Below are positions 24,621 through 32,919 of a stretch of 64,000 nt of DNA, in pieces. The first letter of the stretch is position 1; each line of letters starts with the position of its first letter. This DNA is from Thermacetogenium phaeum DSM 12270 (lineage in GTDB: Bacteria; Bacillota; DSM-12270; Thermacetogeniales; Thermacetogeniaceae), in NCBI RefSeq assembly GCF_000305935.1, contig NC_018870.1:203942-267941 (forward strand). The letters run 5' to 3'. The notes beneath the pieces are model-generated. The model did no database searches, had not been told where the DNA came from, and saw only the letters and a list, made by a program, of their open reading frames with translations. A program made the position numbers and the translations under genes.

Positions 24621-25685
24621 GTGGAGCTGCCTTCACTTACCGTGGCATTTTTCACTGCGTTGGGCATACCCCTGGTGCTGACGCCGTTCGTCAAAAGGCT
24701 GGCCGTTCTGGCCGGCGCCGTCGACCGGCCCGGGGGGAGGAAGGTGCACCGGGTTTCCGTGCCCTCCTGGGGCGGCCTCGGCATCTTCCTGGGCTTTGCG
24801 GCGGCGTCCCTGCTGGTGGTGCCGCACAATCATCAGCTCACCGGCCTGCTGGCAGGGGGGTTCGTCGTCCTGCTGGTGGGCATGATCGATGACTGGCGCG
24901 GGATTTCCCCCTGGGCCAAGCTGGCCGGGCAGATTGCGGCCGCCTCCGTCCTGGTGGCCTGGGGGATCCGGGTTGACTTCGTCACCAACCCCCTGGGCGG
25001 GATGATCTATCTGGGGAGCTTCAGCATACCCGTCACCATCCTCTGGGTTGTGGCCATTACCAACGCCCTCAACCTGGTAGACGGGCTGGACGGCCTGGCG
25101 GCGGGGGTTGCCGCCATTTCCGCCGGAACGGTGGCCGTCGTCTCCTTCGGGGAGGGGGAGCCTTTGGTCGCCGCCTTTGCCCTGCTGCTGGCGGCGGCGT
25201 GCCTCGGGTTTCTCCCGCACAACTTCCATCCGGCGAAGATCTTCATGGGGGACACGGGATCGATGTTCCTCGGCTTCATGCTGGCCTCCCTGGCGGCAGT
25301 CGGCCTCACCAAGTCGGCGACCGCCTTTTCCCTGATCCTGCCGATCCTCATCCTCGGCATCCCCATCTTCGATATGGTTTTCGCCATCGTTCGCAGGATC
25401 CTGAGACACCGGCCGATCTTCGCAGCCGACCGTGAGCACCTGCACCACCGTCTGTTGGACCTCGGTCTGACGCACCGGCAGTCGGTGCTGGTCATCTACG
25501 GCGTCAACCTCCTGCTGGGGGGGAGCGCCGTGCTCCTCACCCGCCTGGCCACGGACCAGGGGATGCTGCTGCTGTTGATCGTGCTGGCGGGTGTGCTGGC
25601 CGCCGCCAACAAGATCGGGCTCTTTTCCGTGAGCTCCGCGGTGCCGTCCCCGGCTTCCGAGAAGGCACCATCCGACGGAGCGTGA
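24621..25685 (+). CDS. WecA/TagO-type undecaprenyl-phosphate sugar-1-phosphate transferase
   Basis: A 354-residue MraY/WecA-family enzyme that starts glycan synthesis by moving a sugar-1-phosphate, usually GlcNAc-1-P, from UDP onto undecaprenyl phosphate at the inner membrane face. About ten membrane segments. Catalytic motifs: GMIDDWRG (Asp pair), NALNLVDGLDGLAAG, IFMGDTGSMFLGF, and the WecA-specific cytoplasmic ADREHLHHRLLDLGL. GTG at 24621 with GGAGATGGAG upstream. It probably primes the secondary wall polysaccharide modified by CsaB. The C-terminus has a short Ser/Pro-rich tail. Confidence 0.9.
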   Translation: MELPSLTVAFFTALGIPLVLTPFVKRLAVLAGAVDRPGGRKVHRVSVPSWGGLGIFLGFAAASLLVVPHNHQLTGLLAGGFVVLLVGMIDDWRGISPWAKLAGQIAAASVLVAWGIRVDFVTNPLGGMIYLGSFSIPVTILWVVAITNALNLVDGLDGLAAGVAAISAGTVAVVSFGEGEPLVAAFALLLAAACLGFLPHNFHPAKIFMGDTGSMFLGFMLASLAAVGLTKSATAFSLILPILILGIPIFDMVFAIVRRILRHRPIFAADREHLHHRLLDLGLTHRQSVLVIYGVNLLLGGSAVLLTRLATDQGMLLLLIVLAGVLAAANKIGLFSVSSAVPSPASEKAPSDGA

Positions 25686-25945
25686 CCGGCGGAAAAGAGT
25701 TAAGGGGGTATTATTCGGCGCTTCCCGGCGAGAGGGCCTCGCGGCGGTGCGTAAAAAAGTGACCCGAGCGGTGCCGCCTGCAGGGGCGCTTCTGTTGTTG
25801 AGGGCTGCGAGGCGCTCCGCCGTCGAGGTTTGGGGAGCGATCGTATGATTCTGGCGCACGGTTCTGACCGGATGACTTTGATTCTGGCAAAAACCGGGCG
25901 GGCCGCTGCGGTTTTTTGAAGTTTTCAGGACGGGGAGATTTTCTT

Positions 25946-26464
25946 ATGAAGTGGAGAAGGTATCTTCTGTTCGCCCTGCCTTTGGTCGTCGGGACCGGCC
26001 TTGGCTTTCTGCTGGGCTCGGTTGTCTTCGCCGGGGGGGAGGGGCCGGGAAGCGCCTCCGATCCCCTGGTGGCGCGCAGCTACGTTGATGAACGGGTGAA
26101 GGGCTACGTCCGTGAACTGGAGGAAAGGGTCGCTGCCCTCAACGAGCGCGCCCTGAAGCTGGAGGAGGAGCTTGCCGGGCTTCAGAAGCGCTACGAAAGC
26201 GCCCCCGAACAGCCCGGGGGAGGCTCTGACGGAGGCTCCGGCAGCAGCACACCGGCCCCCGGCAATGGTGTCGTCTACATCAAAGAGGGGAACAGCTACG
26301 TCAATCTCCGGAGCGGCCCCGGGACGAACCACGAAATCGTGGGGAAGGCCCTGCCGGGCCAGCCCTTAACTGTGGTCGGCCGGGAGGGGGACTGGTACCG
26401 GGTGCGCCTCGGCGACGGGAAGACGGCCTGGATCGCCGCCTGGCTGGTTACCGCCCCCTCCTGA
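25946..26464 (+). CDS. Membrane-anchored SH3-domain protein
   Basis: A 172-residue secreted or membrane-anchored protein: basic start, one hydrophobic segment (LLFALPLVVGTGLGFLLG), a coiled coil (about 45-95, VRELEERVAALNERALKLEE), a Gly/Ser linker, and a C-terminal bacterial SH3 domain (YVNLRSGPGTNHEIVGKA ... GDWYRVRLGDGKTAWI). Bacterial SH3 domains bind cell wall. ATG at 25946 with CGGGGAG upstream. Likely acts in the envelope. The upstream gap 25686-25945 holds no gene I can support. Confidence 0.8.
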   Translation: MKWRRYLLFALPLVVGTGLGFLLGSVVFAGGEGPGSASDPLVARSYVDERVKGYVRELEERVAALNERALKLEEELAGLQKRYESAPEQPGGGSDGGSGSSTPAPGNGVVYIKEGNSYVNLRSGPGTNHEIVGKALPGQPLTVVGREGDWYRVRLGDGKTAWIAAWLVTAPS

Positions 26465-26692
26465 GGGGCGGCAACTGCTTCCATCGGCTTAAATCCCTCG
26501 TTTTTGAAAACCGGCCCGTCGGCCCTGAGGCCAGGTGTCCCGTCCGCTTAGGGCTTCACCGGTGAGGTGCGGCCCGCGGCCGGCAGCCGCTTCTTTTTGC
26601 GGCCTTCTCTGCGGCCCCTGCCGAAAGCCGTCCGCTGCGGGGGATCAAGAGGCGGTCGCCGTCGGCTGTCACCAGCAGACCATCGTGCCGCT
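26465..26692 (+). other. Intergenic region before RNA copy B
   Basis: GC-rich, no gene seen. It contains several GCCGGC-type inverted repeats and a small stretch, GGCCTTCTCTGCGGCC. It may be leader or flank of the structured RNA that follows. Confidence 0.3.
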
Positions 26693-26970
26693 GGCGGCGG
26701 CACCAACAGAGGAACGAAAAAAAGGTTTATCCTTGCCGGCGCAGCGACCTGACGGAGGTCGTTACTCGCCCTTGACGAAGGAGCAGCAAACGGCAGCCGA
26801 ATCGAAATAGGATGTCGAGGTAGACGACTCTGCGCCAGGGAAGGCGCATAGGAGCCGGTCGGCTGCTTATCTATCGACGAGTTTTAGGCGAGTTTAACCG
26901 AAAGATCCGAGAGCAGGTGTAAGGATAAACCGAAACGTATTTTCGGGCAGTACAAGGACGTTGAGATAGG
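26693..26970 (+). ncRNA. Repeated structured RNA element, copy B
   Basis: Best-preserved copy. A perfect 11-bp closing stem joins GGTTTATCCTT (26724-26734) and AAGGATAAACC (26921-26931). Inside are CGACC-TGACGGA-GGTCG (26745-26761), TGCGCC-AGGGAA-GGCGCA (26831-26848) and GCAGCCGA (26793-26800) with TCGGCTGC (26859-26866). Compared with copy A, the first stem changes an A-U pair to G-C at the same position and the second hairpin is rebuilt with different bases, as expected for a conserved RNA fold. No open frame is conserved between copies. Located in a 574-base gap between the SH3 gene and the coiled-coil gene. Confidence 0.75.
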
Positions 26971-27038
26971 CGATATAAAAGGGGTAAACGGTTTAAGTGC
27001 AGTTAGATCTTCTTGTCCAGAAAAAAGGGGGGAGCGGG

Positions 27039-27698
27039 GTGGATAACGAGCAGTTCCAGGAACTGGTTTTGAGGCAGCTGCGAGAGCTGACCGAAGGCCA
27101 GAGGGCGCTCGCGGATGGGCAGAACAGGCTGGACGCCCGGATGGGGAAGGTAGAGAACCGTCTGGAAGGCCTGGACGCCCGGGTGGGGAAAGTAGAGGAC
27201 CGGCTGGAGGGTCTGGAGAACCGGATGGGGAAGGTAGAGAACCGTCTGGAAGGTCTGGACGCCCGGGTGGGGAAGGTAGAGGACCGGCTGGAGGGTCTGG
27301 AGAACCGGATGGGGAAGGTAGAGAACCGTCTGGAAGGTCTGGACGCCCGGGTGGGGAAGGTAGAAGGCCGGTTGGAAGGCCTGGACATCCGGATGGGGAA
27401 AGTGGAAGACCGTATAGGGCAGGTCGAAACCGGGATGGGTGATATCGGAACCCGGATCGATAACCTGGAGAAGCTCCAGCTGCGGGTGGAGACCCGCCTG
27501 GACGGTGAAATTCTCGAAAAGATCCGGGCGCTCTTCGATGCCCGCCAGGTATCGCTGGATTACTATGCCAGCATCAAAAACAGTCTGGCACGCATCGAAG
27601 AGGGGCTGGACTACCTGCGCCGGCGCACCGCCGAGCACGATTTGAAGTTCCTGGAGTACGACCGTGAATTGCGGTTATTGAGAATGGAAAAAAAATAA
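27039..27698 (+). CDS. Coiled-coil protein built from 14-residue repeats
   Basis: About 219 residues, almost entirely coiled coil. After a start with DNEQFQELVLRQLRELTEGQ come repeated 14-residue (two-heptad) units of the type MGKVENRLEGLDAR and VGKVEDRLEGLENR, then a non-repeated C-terminal helix region (SLDYYASIKNSLARIEEGLD). Similar repeat proteins are often annotated only as hypothetical. GTG at 27039 follows AAAAGGGGGG; an upstream GTG at 26997 lacks a site. No signal peptide. It directly follows RNA element copy B. Function unknown. Confidence 0.7.
   Translation: MDNEQFQELVLRQLRELTEGQRALADGQNRLDARMGKVENRLEGLDARVGKVEDRLEGLENRMGKVENRLEGLDARVGKVEDRLEGLENRMGKVENRLEGLDARVGKVEGRLEGLDIRMGKVEDRIGQVETGMGDIGTRIDNLEKLQLRVETRLDGEILEKIRALFDARQVSLDYYASIKNSLARIEEGLDYLRRRTAEHDLKFLEYDRELRLLRMEKK
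27129..27413 (+). repeat. 42-bp tandem repeats inside the coiled-coil gene
   Basis: Alternating 42-bp units (84-bp super-unit) of the type GGACGCCCGGRTGGGGAARG followed by TAGAGRACCG. At least two super-units are nearly identical at DNA level, so recent duplication or slippage is likely and copy number may vary between strains. Confidence 0.85.
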
Positions 27699-27724
27699 TG
27701 GGGCCGCCCGAACTCAAGCCTCTG

Positions 27725-27829
27725 GAGAGGGAGGCCGCTGTGCGGATACTGGGGAGCAACCCCTGCATCTGCGTAAGTTTCCCTCGGTGAAAGAGGAAGC
27801 CCACCCATTTAGGGGTGGGAGGAGGTCAC
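27725..27829 (+). ncRNA. Solo omega-RNA-like right end of an IS605/IS1341-type element
   Basis: About 105 bases, nearly identical to 40888-40992, containing GCTGTGCGGATACTGGGGAG, CTCGGTGAAAGAGGAAGCCC and the terminal hairpin CCCACCC-ATTTA-GGGGTGGG followed by AGGAGGTCAC. This is the form of the 3' end of tnpB elements that encodes omega RNA and serves as right end. No tnpB is adjacent, so it is a remnant or a MITE-like derivative. Its subgroup differs from the complete element at 56690-58802. Confidence 0.65.
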
Positions 27830-27868
27830 GGGTAGCAGCAGGAGAAAAACTTTTTTGAGGTGATGGAG

Positions 27869-28423
27869 ATGACGCGCCAAGAGGCTTTGGCCCTCGTCAA
27901 GGAAAAGGTTCACACACCCGAGCTCGTCAATCACATGCTGGCCACCGCCGCCATTATGGAGGGGCTGGCCCGGCGGCTGGGCGAGGATGAGGAGAAGTGG
28001 TACCTGGCCGGCCTTCTGCACGACATCGACTACGAGGAGACCAAGGACGACCCCGACCGGCACAGCCTGGTGGCGGGGGAGATGCTGGAAGAGCTGGGGT
28101 TCGACGGGGAGATTGTCCACGCCGTCAAGGCCCACAACGACCACGAGGGGATCAGCCGCGACACCCTCCTGGCCAAGGCCTTATACGCCACCGACCCCCT
28201 CTCCGGCCTGATCACGGCCACCGCCTACGTGATGCCTTCGCGCACCCTCGGGGAGGTCAAGGTGAAGTCCATCAAGAAGAAGTTCAAGGACAAGGCCTTC
28301 GCCCGGGGAGCCAACAGGGACCAGATCCGCACCTGTGAGGAGTTCGGCGTTCCCTTGGAGGAGTTCTTCGAGATAGCCCTGAAGGGGATGCAGGGGATAG
28401 CCTCTTCTTTAGGCCTGGCCTGA
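27869..28423 (+). CDS. HD-domain phosphohydrolase
   Basis: About 184 residues with a compact HD domain: HTPELVNHMLATAAIMEGLA, then LAGLLHDIDYEETKDD with the HD pair, and AHNDHEG with a further metal histidine. HD proteins of this size hydrolyse nucleotides or cyclic nucleotides. The substrate cannot be told. ATG at 27869 has GAGG eight bases upstream; GTG/ATG at 27860/27863 are alternatives. The solo omega-RNA element ends 40 bases before the start. Confidence 0.8.
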   Translation: MTRQEALALVKEKVHTPELVNHMLATAAIMEGLARRLGEDEEKWYLAGLLHDIDYEETKDDPDRHSLVAGEMLEELGFDGEIVHAVKAHNDHEGISRDTLLAKALYATDPLSGLITATAYVMPSRTLGEVKVKSIKKKFKDKAFARGANRDQIRTCEEFGVPLEEFFEIALKGMQGIASSLGLA

Positions 28424-28537
28424 AACGGCCGGACGGTTTTGGAGTAAGGCCGGTTCGCAGTCCGGCAGCGCCCGAGCCGGCCTGAGGTGTCGGGCGAGGA
28501 CGGGCAGATTGGCGAGACAGGCAGCGGGGGGTTGGAG

Positions 28538-31360
28538 ATGCCAGGAAAGAAGCAAAAAGGAAGGAGCACGCGGAGCAAGAAGGCCGCCGGACGGTCTTTG
28601 CAGAAGGCGGCGCAGGGGAAGGTGGTCAGCCTTTCCGAAAAGCGCGGCCGCAAAAAGGTCGTTCCTTTGAGGAGCAAGAAGGAGCGGGAAGCAGTCGCCG
28701 CCAAGGGGGTCAGGCGCAGGAGGCCGCGCTTCCGGATTCCGGAGGGCCTCCAGGATTCTATCCGGCGGCTGGCGATCCGCCTGCGGCTGAGCTCCGGGAC
28801 GGGGGCTGCCGCCTCGAAGAAAGCGGCAGGGCACCAGGGCGGGCCGGCCCGGAGCGGCCGGGGTGAGTGGTTCTCCCGGGCGGCCGCCTCCCTTCAGGGT
28901 GTGTTGCCTGCGGAAAGCGGGAGGACGCTGCGGCGGCTCTGCAGCGTCGAGGGCCTGGTTGCCGTCATGCTGGCGGTCCTGCTCTTCTACCCGCCCTACT
29001 TCCGCGGTCTCTTCTTCTCCCGGGAGCTGCTGCCGACCCACATGTACACGGCGGTGATCTTCGCTCTTTTCGCATTCTACAAGCTTTCCCGGAGGGAGCT
29101 CTCCTTCTTTCGGGCTCCTTTGGACTACGCCGTTTTCATCCTGCTGGGGCTCTATTTCACATCCTCTGCTGTGGCCTGGAATGCCCGGGAAGCCGCGGCG
29201 GCGGTCTTGAAGATAGCCAACTACACCGCCGTCTACTGGCTGCTGGCCTCGGTCGTCCGCTCCCTCAACGCCGTGCGCGGCTATCTGGCCGTCTACTTTC
29301 TGAGCGGCGCCGGGGTCGCCCTGCTCGGCCTGGGGGCGGCCTTCGGCACTTTCCGCTACAAGGACGCCTTCGTCGGCGGCAGGATCTACTCCAGCCTGCA
29401 GTACCCCAACTCCCTGGCCTCGTTCCTGACCGCCGTCAACCTCTTCGGCCTCTACTTCCAGGCGGTGGCCGTGAAGCTCCCCTCCCGCCTGCTGCTGGCG
29501 GCGGGCAACTACCTGCTTTTCCTCACCTTCCTGGGAACGCAGTCCCGGGGCGCCTACCTGATCTATCCTTTGGGGCTCATCGTCCTCCTCGCCGGCCTCC
29601 CCGGAGGGGCGCGCCTGCGCTCTCTGGGCTGCTTCCTCCTGCAGGCGCTCTGCGCCGTCTTGGTCTCGGGGAGGGTGATGGCCTGCACCGGCGGTGGGGC
29701 CGCCCTCAAGGGGTGGCTCTGGGTGCTGGCCGGTGCGGCCTTAGCCGCCGGCCTGCAGTACCTCTGGCACCGCCTGGAGCAGCCGCGTCCTGCCCCTGCA
29801 CCGGGCGCCCGGCGCCGCCGGCTGAGGCCCTGGGTGCTGCCGGCGGCCGGGGTGCTGGCGGTCCTGATCGCCGCCGGCGGCGGCTACTACGCCCTGCGCC
29901 ATGCCTCCACACCAGCGGCGGCTGCTGCCCGGATCCTGCCGCAGTCCTGGATGGAGCGGGTGCAGAGCATTTCCCTTCAGGAGAAGAACGCCCAGGAGCG
30001 CCTGCTCTGGAGCAGGGATGCTCTTAAGATAATGACCGCCGGGCCGGTCAACGCCCTCCTGGGCACCGGCGGGGGCGGCTGGAATTCCCTCTACCACAAG
30101 TATCAGGACTACTACTATTCTTCCACCGAGGTGCACAACCACTTCTTGCAGGTGGGCGTGGAGACGGGCTTCCCCGGCCTGCTGGCCTTTCTCGCCGTCT
30201 GGTTCTGCTTCCTCTTAAGCACTGTGGCGGTGCTGAGAGGAAGGGTTGGGGAGGACGTGAAGGGGACGTCCTGGGCGATCTTTGCCGCCGCTCTGGCCCT
30301 CGGCATTCACTCCTTCCTGGACTTCAACCTCTCCTTAGGGGCGGTCGCCCTCTTCCTGTGGGGGCTCTTCGGGCTGCAGCGCGGGCTTCAGCGGCTCTTC
30401 GTTCCCTCTGAAGAGGCCGCACCCGCAGGGGGGAAGAAGCTAAAGGAGCGCCGGACTTTCACGTCGAGCCCCTTCTTCCAGGGGGCTGCCGTCGGCCTGG
30501 CGGCGTTCCTCGTCTTCTTCGTCTCCTTGAATCTCTTCCTGGGTGAGAAGTACGCCGCAGGCGCCACTGCTGCCGCCAAGGAGCAGAACGCCCAGCAGGT
30601 CGTGAACGGACTGGAGCGGGCGGCGCAGTGCGATCCCTGGAAGGCCTCCTACAGGATGGAGCTGGGGAGGATCTACATGCAGGCGGGAACTGAGCAGGGG
30701 GACGGGAGGCTGCTCGGGCTGGCGCTGGAGAGGCTGCGGGAGGCAGTGCGCCTGAACCGGGGTGACGCCGGTGCCAGGGTTCTCTACGCCGGTGCCCTCT
30801 TCAGAGCCGGGCAGGTGGAGGAAGGGGTGCGCCAGCTGGAAGAGGCCTTGTCGCTGGCTCCCCTCCGCCAGAGCCTCTACGAGGACCTCGCCCAGGGCTA
30901 CCTGAGCGCCGGACGCTACCTGCTGGAGCGGCCGCTGAAGGATTCCCGGCAGGGGGAAGAGGGGACATCCCAGGAGGTCGGGGAGCCGCAGGGGGCAGCG
31001 CGGGACTACCTGGTGAAGGCCGCCCAGGTGCCGCAACGCCTGAAGCGGCGCATGGCCGCGGTGCCGGAGGCCTACAGGAGGTACTGGGTCAAAGCGCCGC
31101 AGCTGGCGGTGACGCCGTCCCTTCAGCTCTCGGCCGGAGAGGCGGCGGCCCTGCTGGGGCGCCGGGAAGAAGCCGTCGAGTATCTTGCCGGGGCCGAACG
31201 GGATGATCGCTTCAAGGCGGAGGCCCTCCTCTGGAGAGGCCTGGTGCTGGAGCGGATGGGACGCTCCGCCGAGGGGAAGGAGCTGGTAGGCCGGGCGCTC
31301 GAGCTCAAGCCGGAGCTTGCGGAGGAGCGCGACCGCCTTCAAAGGATCCTCCCCCGGTAG
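28538..31360 (+). CDS. O-antigen ligase-like membrane protein with C-terminal TPR repeats
   Basis: About 940 residues. A basic, Lys/Arg/Ser-rich N-terminal tail of about 110 residues precedes ten or more membrane segments with the Wzy_C pattern (GRIYSSLQYPNSLASFL, GTQSRGAYLIYPLGL, GTGGGGWNSLYHKYQDYYY, then EVHNHFLQVGVETGFPGLLA). The last about 270 residues contain TPR-like helices (LERLREAVRLNRGDAGARVL ... VEEGVRQLEEALSLAPL). It is paralogous throughout to 61470-63956. Presumably it transfers or polymerises lipid-linked glycans. ATG at 28538 with GGGGG upstream; GTG at 28487 is possible. Target protein or glycan unknown. Confidence 0.82.
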   Translation: MPGKKQKGRSTRSKKAAGRSLQKAAQGKVVSLSEKRGRKKVVPLRSKKEREAVAAKGVRRRRPRFRIPEGLQDSIRRLAIRLRLSSGTGAAASKKAAGHQGGPARSGRGEWFSRAAASLQGVLPAESGRTLRRLCSVEGLVAVMLAVLLFYPPYFRGLFFSRELLPTHMYTAVIFALFAFYKLSRRELSFFRAPLDYAVFILLGLYFTSSAVAWNAREAAAAVLKIANYTAVYWLLASVVRSLNAVRGYLAVYFLSGAGVALLGLGAAFGTFRYKDAFVGGRIYSSLQYPNSLASFLTAVNLFGLYFQAVAVKLPSRLLLAAGNYLLFLTFLGTQSRGAYLIYPLGLIVLLAGLPGGARLRSLGCFLLQALCAVLVSGRVMACTGGGAALKGWLWVLAGAALAAGLQYLWHRLEQPRPAPAPGARRRRLRPWVLPAAGVLAVLIAAGGGYYALRHASTPAAAAARILPQSWMERVQSISLQEKNAQERLLWSRDALKIMTAGPVNALLGTGGGGWNSLYHKYQDYYYSSTEVHNHFLQVGVETGFPGLLAFLAVWFCFLLSTVAVLRGRVGEDVKGTSWAIFAAALALGIHSFLDFNLSLGAVALFLWGLFGLQRGLQRLFVPSEEAAPAGGKKLKERRTFTSSPFFQGAAVGLAAFLVFFVSLNLFLGEKYAAGATAAAKEQNAQQVVNGLERAAQCDPWKASYRMELGRIYMQAGTEQGDGRLLGLALERLREAVRLNRGDAGARVLYAGALFRAGQVEEGVRQLEEALSLAPLRQSLYEDLAQGYLSAGRYLLERPLKDSRQGEEGTSQEVGEPQGAARDYLVKAAQVPQRLKRRMAAVPEAYRRYWVKAPQLAVTPSLQLSAGEAAALLGRREEAVEYLAGAERDDRFKAEALLWRGLVLERMGRSAEGKELVGRALELKPELAEERDRLQRILPR

Positions 31361-31509
31361 CGCCTGAATTCCGCCGGCAAGGAAAGCAGTATCTAAAATT
31401 TTTTCCGCTTCTCGAGCCCGCAAAATGGCCGTAAGCGGCCTTTCCCCCTTCTTCGAACTCGCATCCTTCACGAACGGCCATCTCCAAAATGAAGGCCCTC
31501 CGGGCGGCT

Positions 31510-32121
31510 TTAATCCTCCTCGCCGTCCGGAGGGCGGCAGAGCCCGGACTGCGGGCAGTTCCTGTAGCAATAGTCGGGGCGGCTTTCGCGCGCCCGGAAG
31601 GGCGTCGGCCCGCCGGAGCCGCCGCTGGGATACCCCCCGAGGCCTGCGGCCTCCTTCTCCACCAGATCCGCCGCCAGCAGGATCTCCCTGACGCTGGACC
31701 AGCGGTGCGGCACGACCAGGCTGCTCCCGTCGCAGAACGAAAACCGCGTCCCGGCCTTCCTCAGACCGCGGTACTCCGGGCGGATCGAGCGGATCTTGGC
31801 CTTGACGATGTAGGCGCGCGTCCCGTCGTCCTTGACCCGGGCCTGCCGGGCGCGCACCGGCAGGAGCACCAGGCCGGGGCGGATGGCCACGGGGATGGCG
31901 TAACACCTCCCGCAGACCCGGCCGAAGGCCCGCCGCGCCGCCTGCAGGTCGAACAGGAAGGTGCGGGCCAGCTGAGCCAGCAGCGTCTTCGTCTTCAGAT
32001 CGCTGAAGATGGCCTGTCGGTGCTCCAGCAGAATCCGCGTGCCGTTGGTGCCGTCCCTGGCATAAACGGGAACGAGGCCGATGAGCTCCGGCCAGATCTG
32101 AGAAAAATCCACTTTTGGCAA
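31510..32121 (-). CDS. ComK-like regulator, SOS-boxed promoter
   Basis: A 203-residue protein resembling the ComK family over about residues 10-155: LIGLVPVYARDGTNGTRI at the start, YAIPVAIRPGLVLLPVRARQ in the middle, and FSFCDGSSLVVPHRWSSVRE near the end, in the order seen in ComK. The C-terminal 50 residues are Gly/Pro-rich with three cysteines. In Bacillus ComK activates DNA-uptake genes. TTG start at 32121 with GGAGG nine bases upstream. The promoter carries a perfect LexA/DinR box, so expression is probably SOS-induced. The family call is from memory of the pattern and is moderate. Confidence 0.55.
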   Translation of the reverse strand: MPKVDFSQIWPELIGLVPVYARDGTNGTRILLEHRQAIFSDLKTKTLLAQLARTFLFDLQAARRAFGRVCGRCYAIPVAIRPGLVLLPVRARQARVKDDGTRAYIVKAKIRSIRPEYRGLRKAGTRFSFCDGSSLVVPHRWSSVREILLAADLVEKEAAGLGGYPSGGSGGPTPFRARESRPDYCYRNCPQSGLCRPPDGEED

Positions 32122-32145
32122 CTGCTGCCACCTCCCTTACGCTCG

Positions 32146-32175
32146 ATTATATACGAACATGTGTTCTCATGTCAA
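32146..32175 (-). promoter_or_regulatory. Promoter with LexA box for the ComK-like gene
   Basis: Minus strand TTGACA (32175-32170), 18-base spacer, TATAAT (32151-32146). Inside the spacer is GAAC-ACAT-GTTC (plus 32155-32166), fitting the Bacillota LexA/DinR consensus with the flanking G. A repressor there would block RNA polymerase. Confidence 0.85.
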
Positions 32176-32369
32176 GTTCGTGAGCCGTCATCTAATGGCG
32201 GTCTTTTTGATCCCCCCTCTGCCGGCCGGGGCTCCTCTCCCCCGCTTTGCCGAGCGCTGGCCGTTGCGGGGACGCCGGGCTCCCCGGTGGGGGCCGTTGA
32301 ATCTGCGCCGGTTAAAATTCCCCAGTTCCTCTAAAGGGCCGCGGGGGCACTTCTTGCGGCGTTCTCCCT

Positions 32370-32570
32370 TCAGCGGGGGCCGGCAGCGGCCGCCTGGGTG
32401 GGCTCTTTGACCCCGTGGTCAGACGAGCGCAGGTATAGGGACAGCACCTGCTCCAGACGGGTAATGGCCTCCGTCAGGGTGTCCAGCTTCTTTTCCACCC
32501 TCACCAGAAGGTAGACCGCCACCAGCATGGGGAAGCCGTAATTTCCGATCTGCATCCAGATGTCCTCCAC
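32370..32570 (-). CDS. YvrJ-family small membrane protein
   Basis: A 66-residue YvrJ-family protein: one membrane helix (IGNYGFPMLVAVYLLVRVEK) followed by an amphipathic coiled helix (LDTLTEAITRLEQVLSLYL). The architecture is like small holin-like BhlA proteins. GTG start at 32570 with GGAGGGAG upstream. Third gene of the DUF1659-DUF2922-YvrJ series, so probably under the LexA-boxed promoter at 33203-33232. Function unknown. Confidence 0.8.
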   Translation of the reverse strand: MEDIWMQIGNYGFPMLVAVYLLVRVEKKLDTLTEAITRLEQVLSLYLRSSDHGVKEPTQAAAAGPR

Positions 32571-32658
32571 CTGTCTCCCTCCTCTCCGGTGATCTTTAAA
32601 ACAGCCTGCCCGCCGGGGGCTCCGGCAGGCAGGGAGTGGTCATAAACGCAGCCTCAAT

Positions 32659-32877
32659 TTAAGGTGTAATGAGTTCCGCCGTCTCCGTGGTCACGATGCG
32701 GGCGCTCAGGATGGCGCTGGCGTCCCCGGTCCGGCTTGAGAAAATGTTTTTAGCAATGACCTCATTCATGGCGGACTCCACCTCCTCGGCCGTCAGGTCC
32801 GGGCGGGGGTCGGCTACCGAAATGCGGAACCTCCCGCCCCCTTCGGTGATGAACACCATTTCCAGCCTGCTGGCCAC
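32659..32877 (-). CDS. DUF2922 protein
   Basis: A 72-residue DUF2922 protein: LEMVFITEGGGRFRISVADP, then PDLTAEEVESAMNEVIAKNI. GTG at 32877 follows AAAGGAGGTGAAG. The family regularly sits next to DUF1659 and YvrJ in Bacillota, as here. Length is complete, function unknown. The gap to YvrJ (32571-32658) holds a short GC-rich inverted repeat (GCCGGGGGC region), not an obvious terminator. Confidence 0.8.
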   Translation of the reverse strand: MASRLEMVFITEGGGRFRISVADPRPDLTAEEVESAMNEVIAKNIFSSRTGDASAILSARIVTTETAELITP

Positions 32878-32919
32878 TTTTGCTTCACCTCCTTTCCTCA
32901 GCTAGGGGATACGCCGCCG

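Noticed and set aside
27129-27413. CRISPR-like array
   Set aside because: Units are contiguous, in frame and multiples of 42 bases encoding heptads, with no unique spacers and no cas genes.
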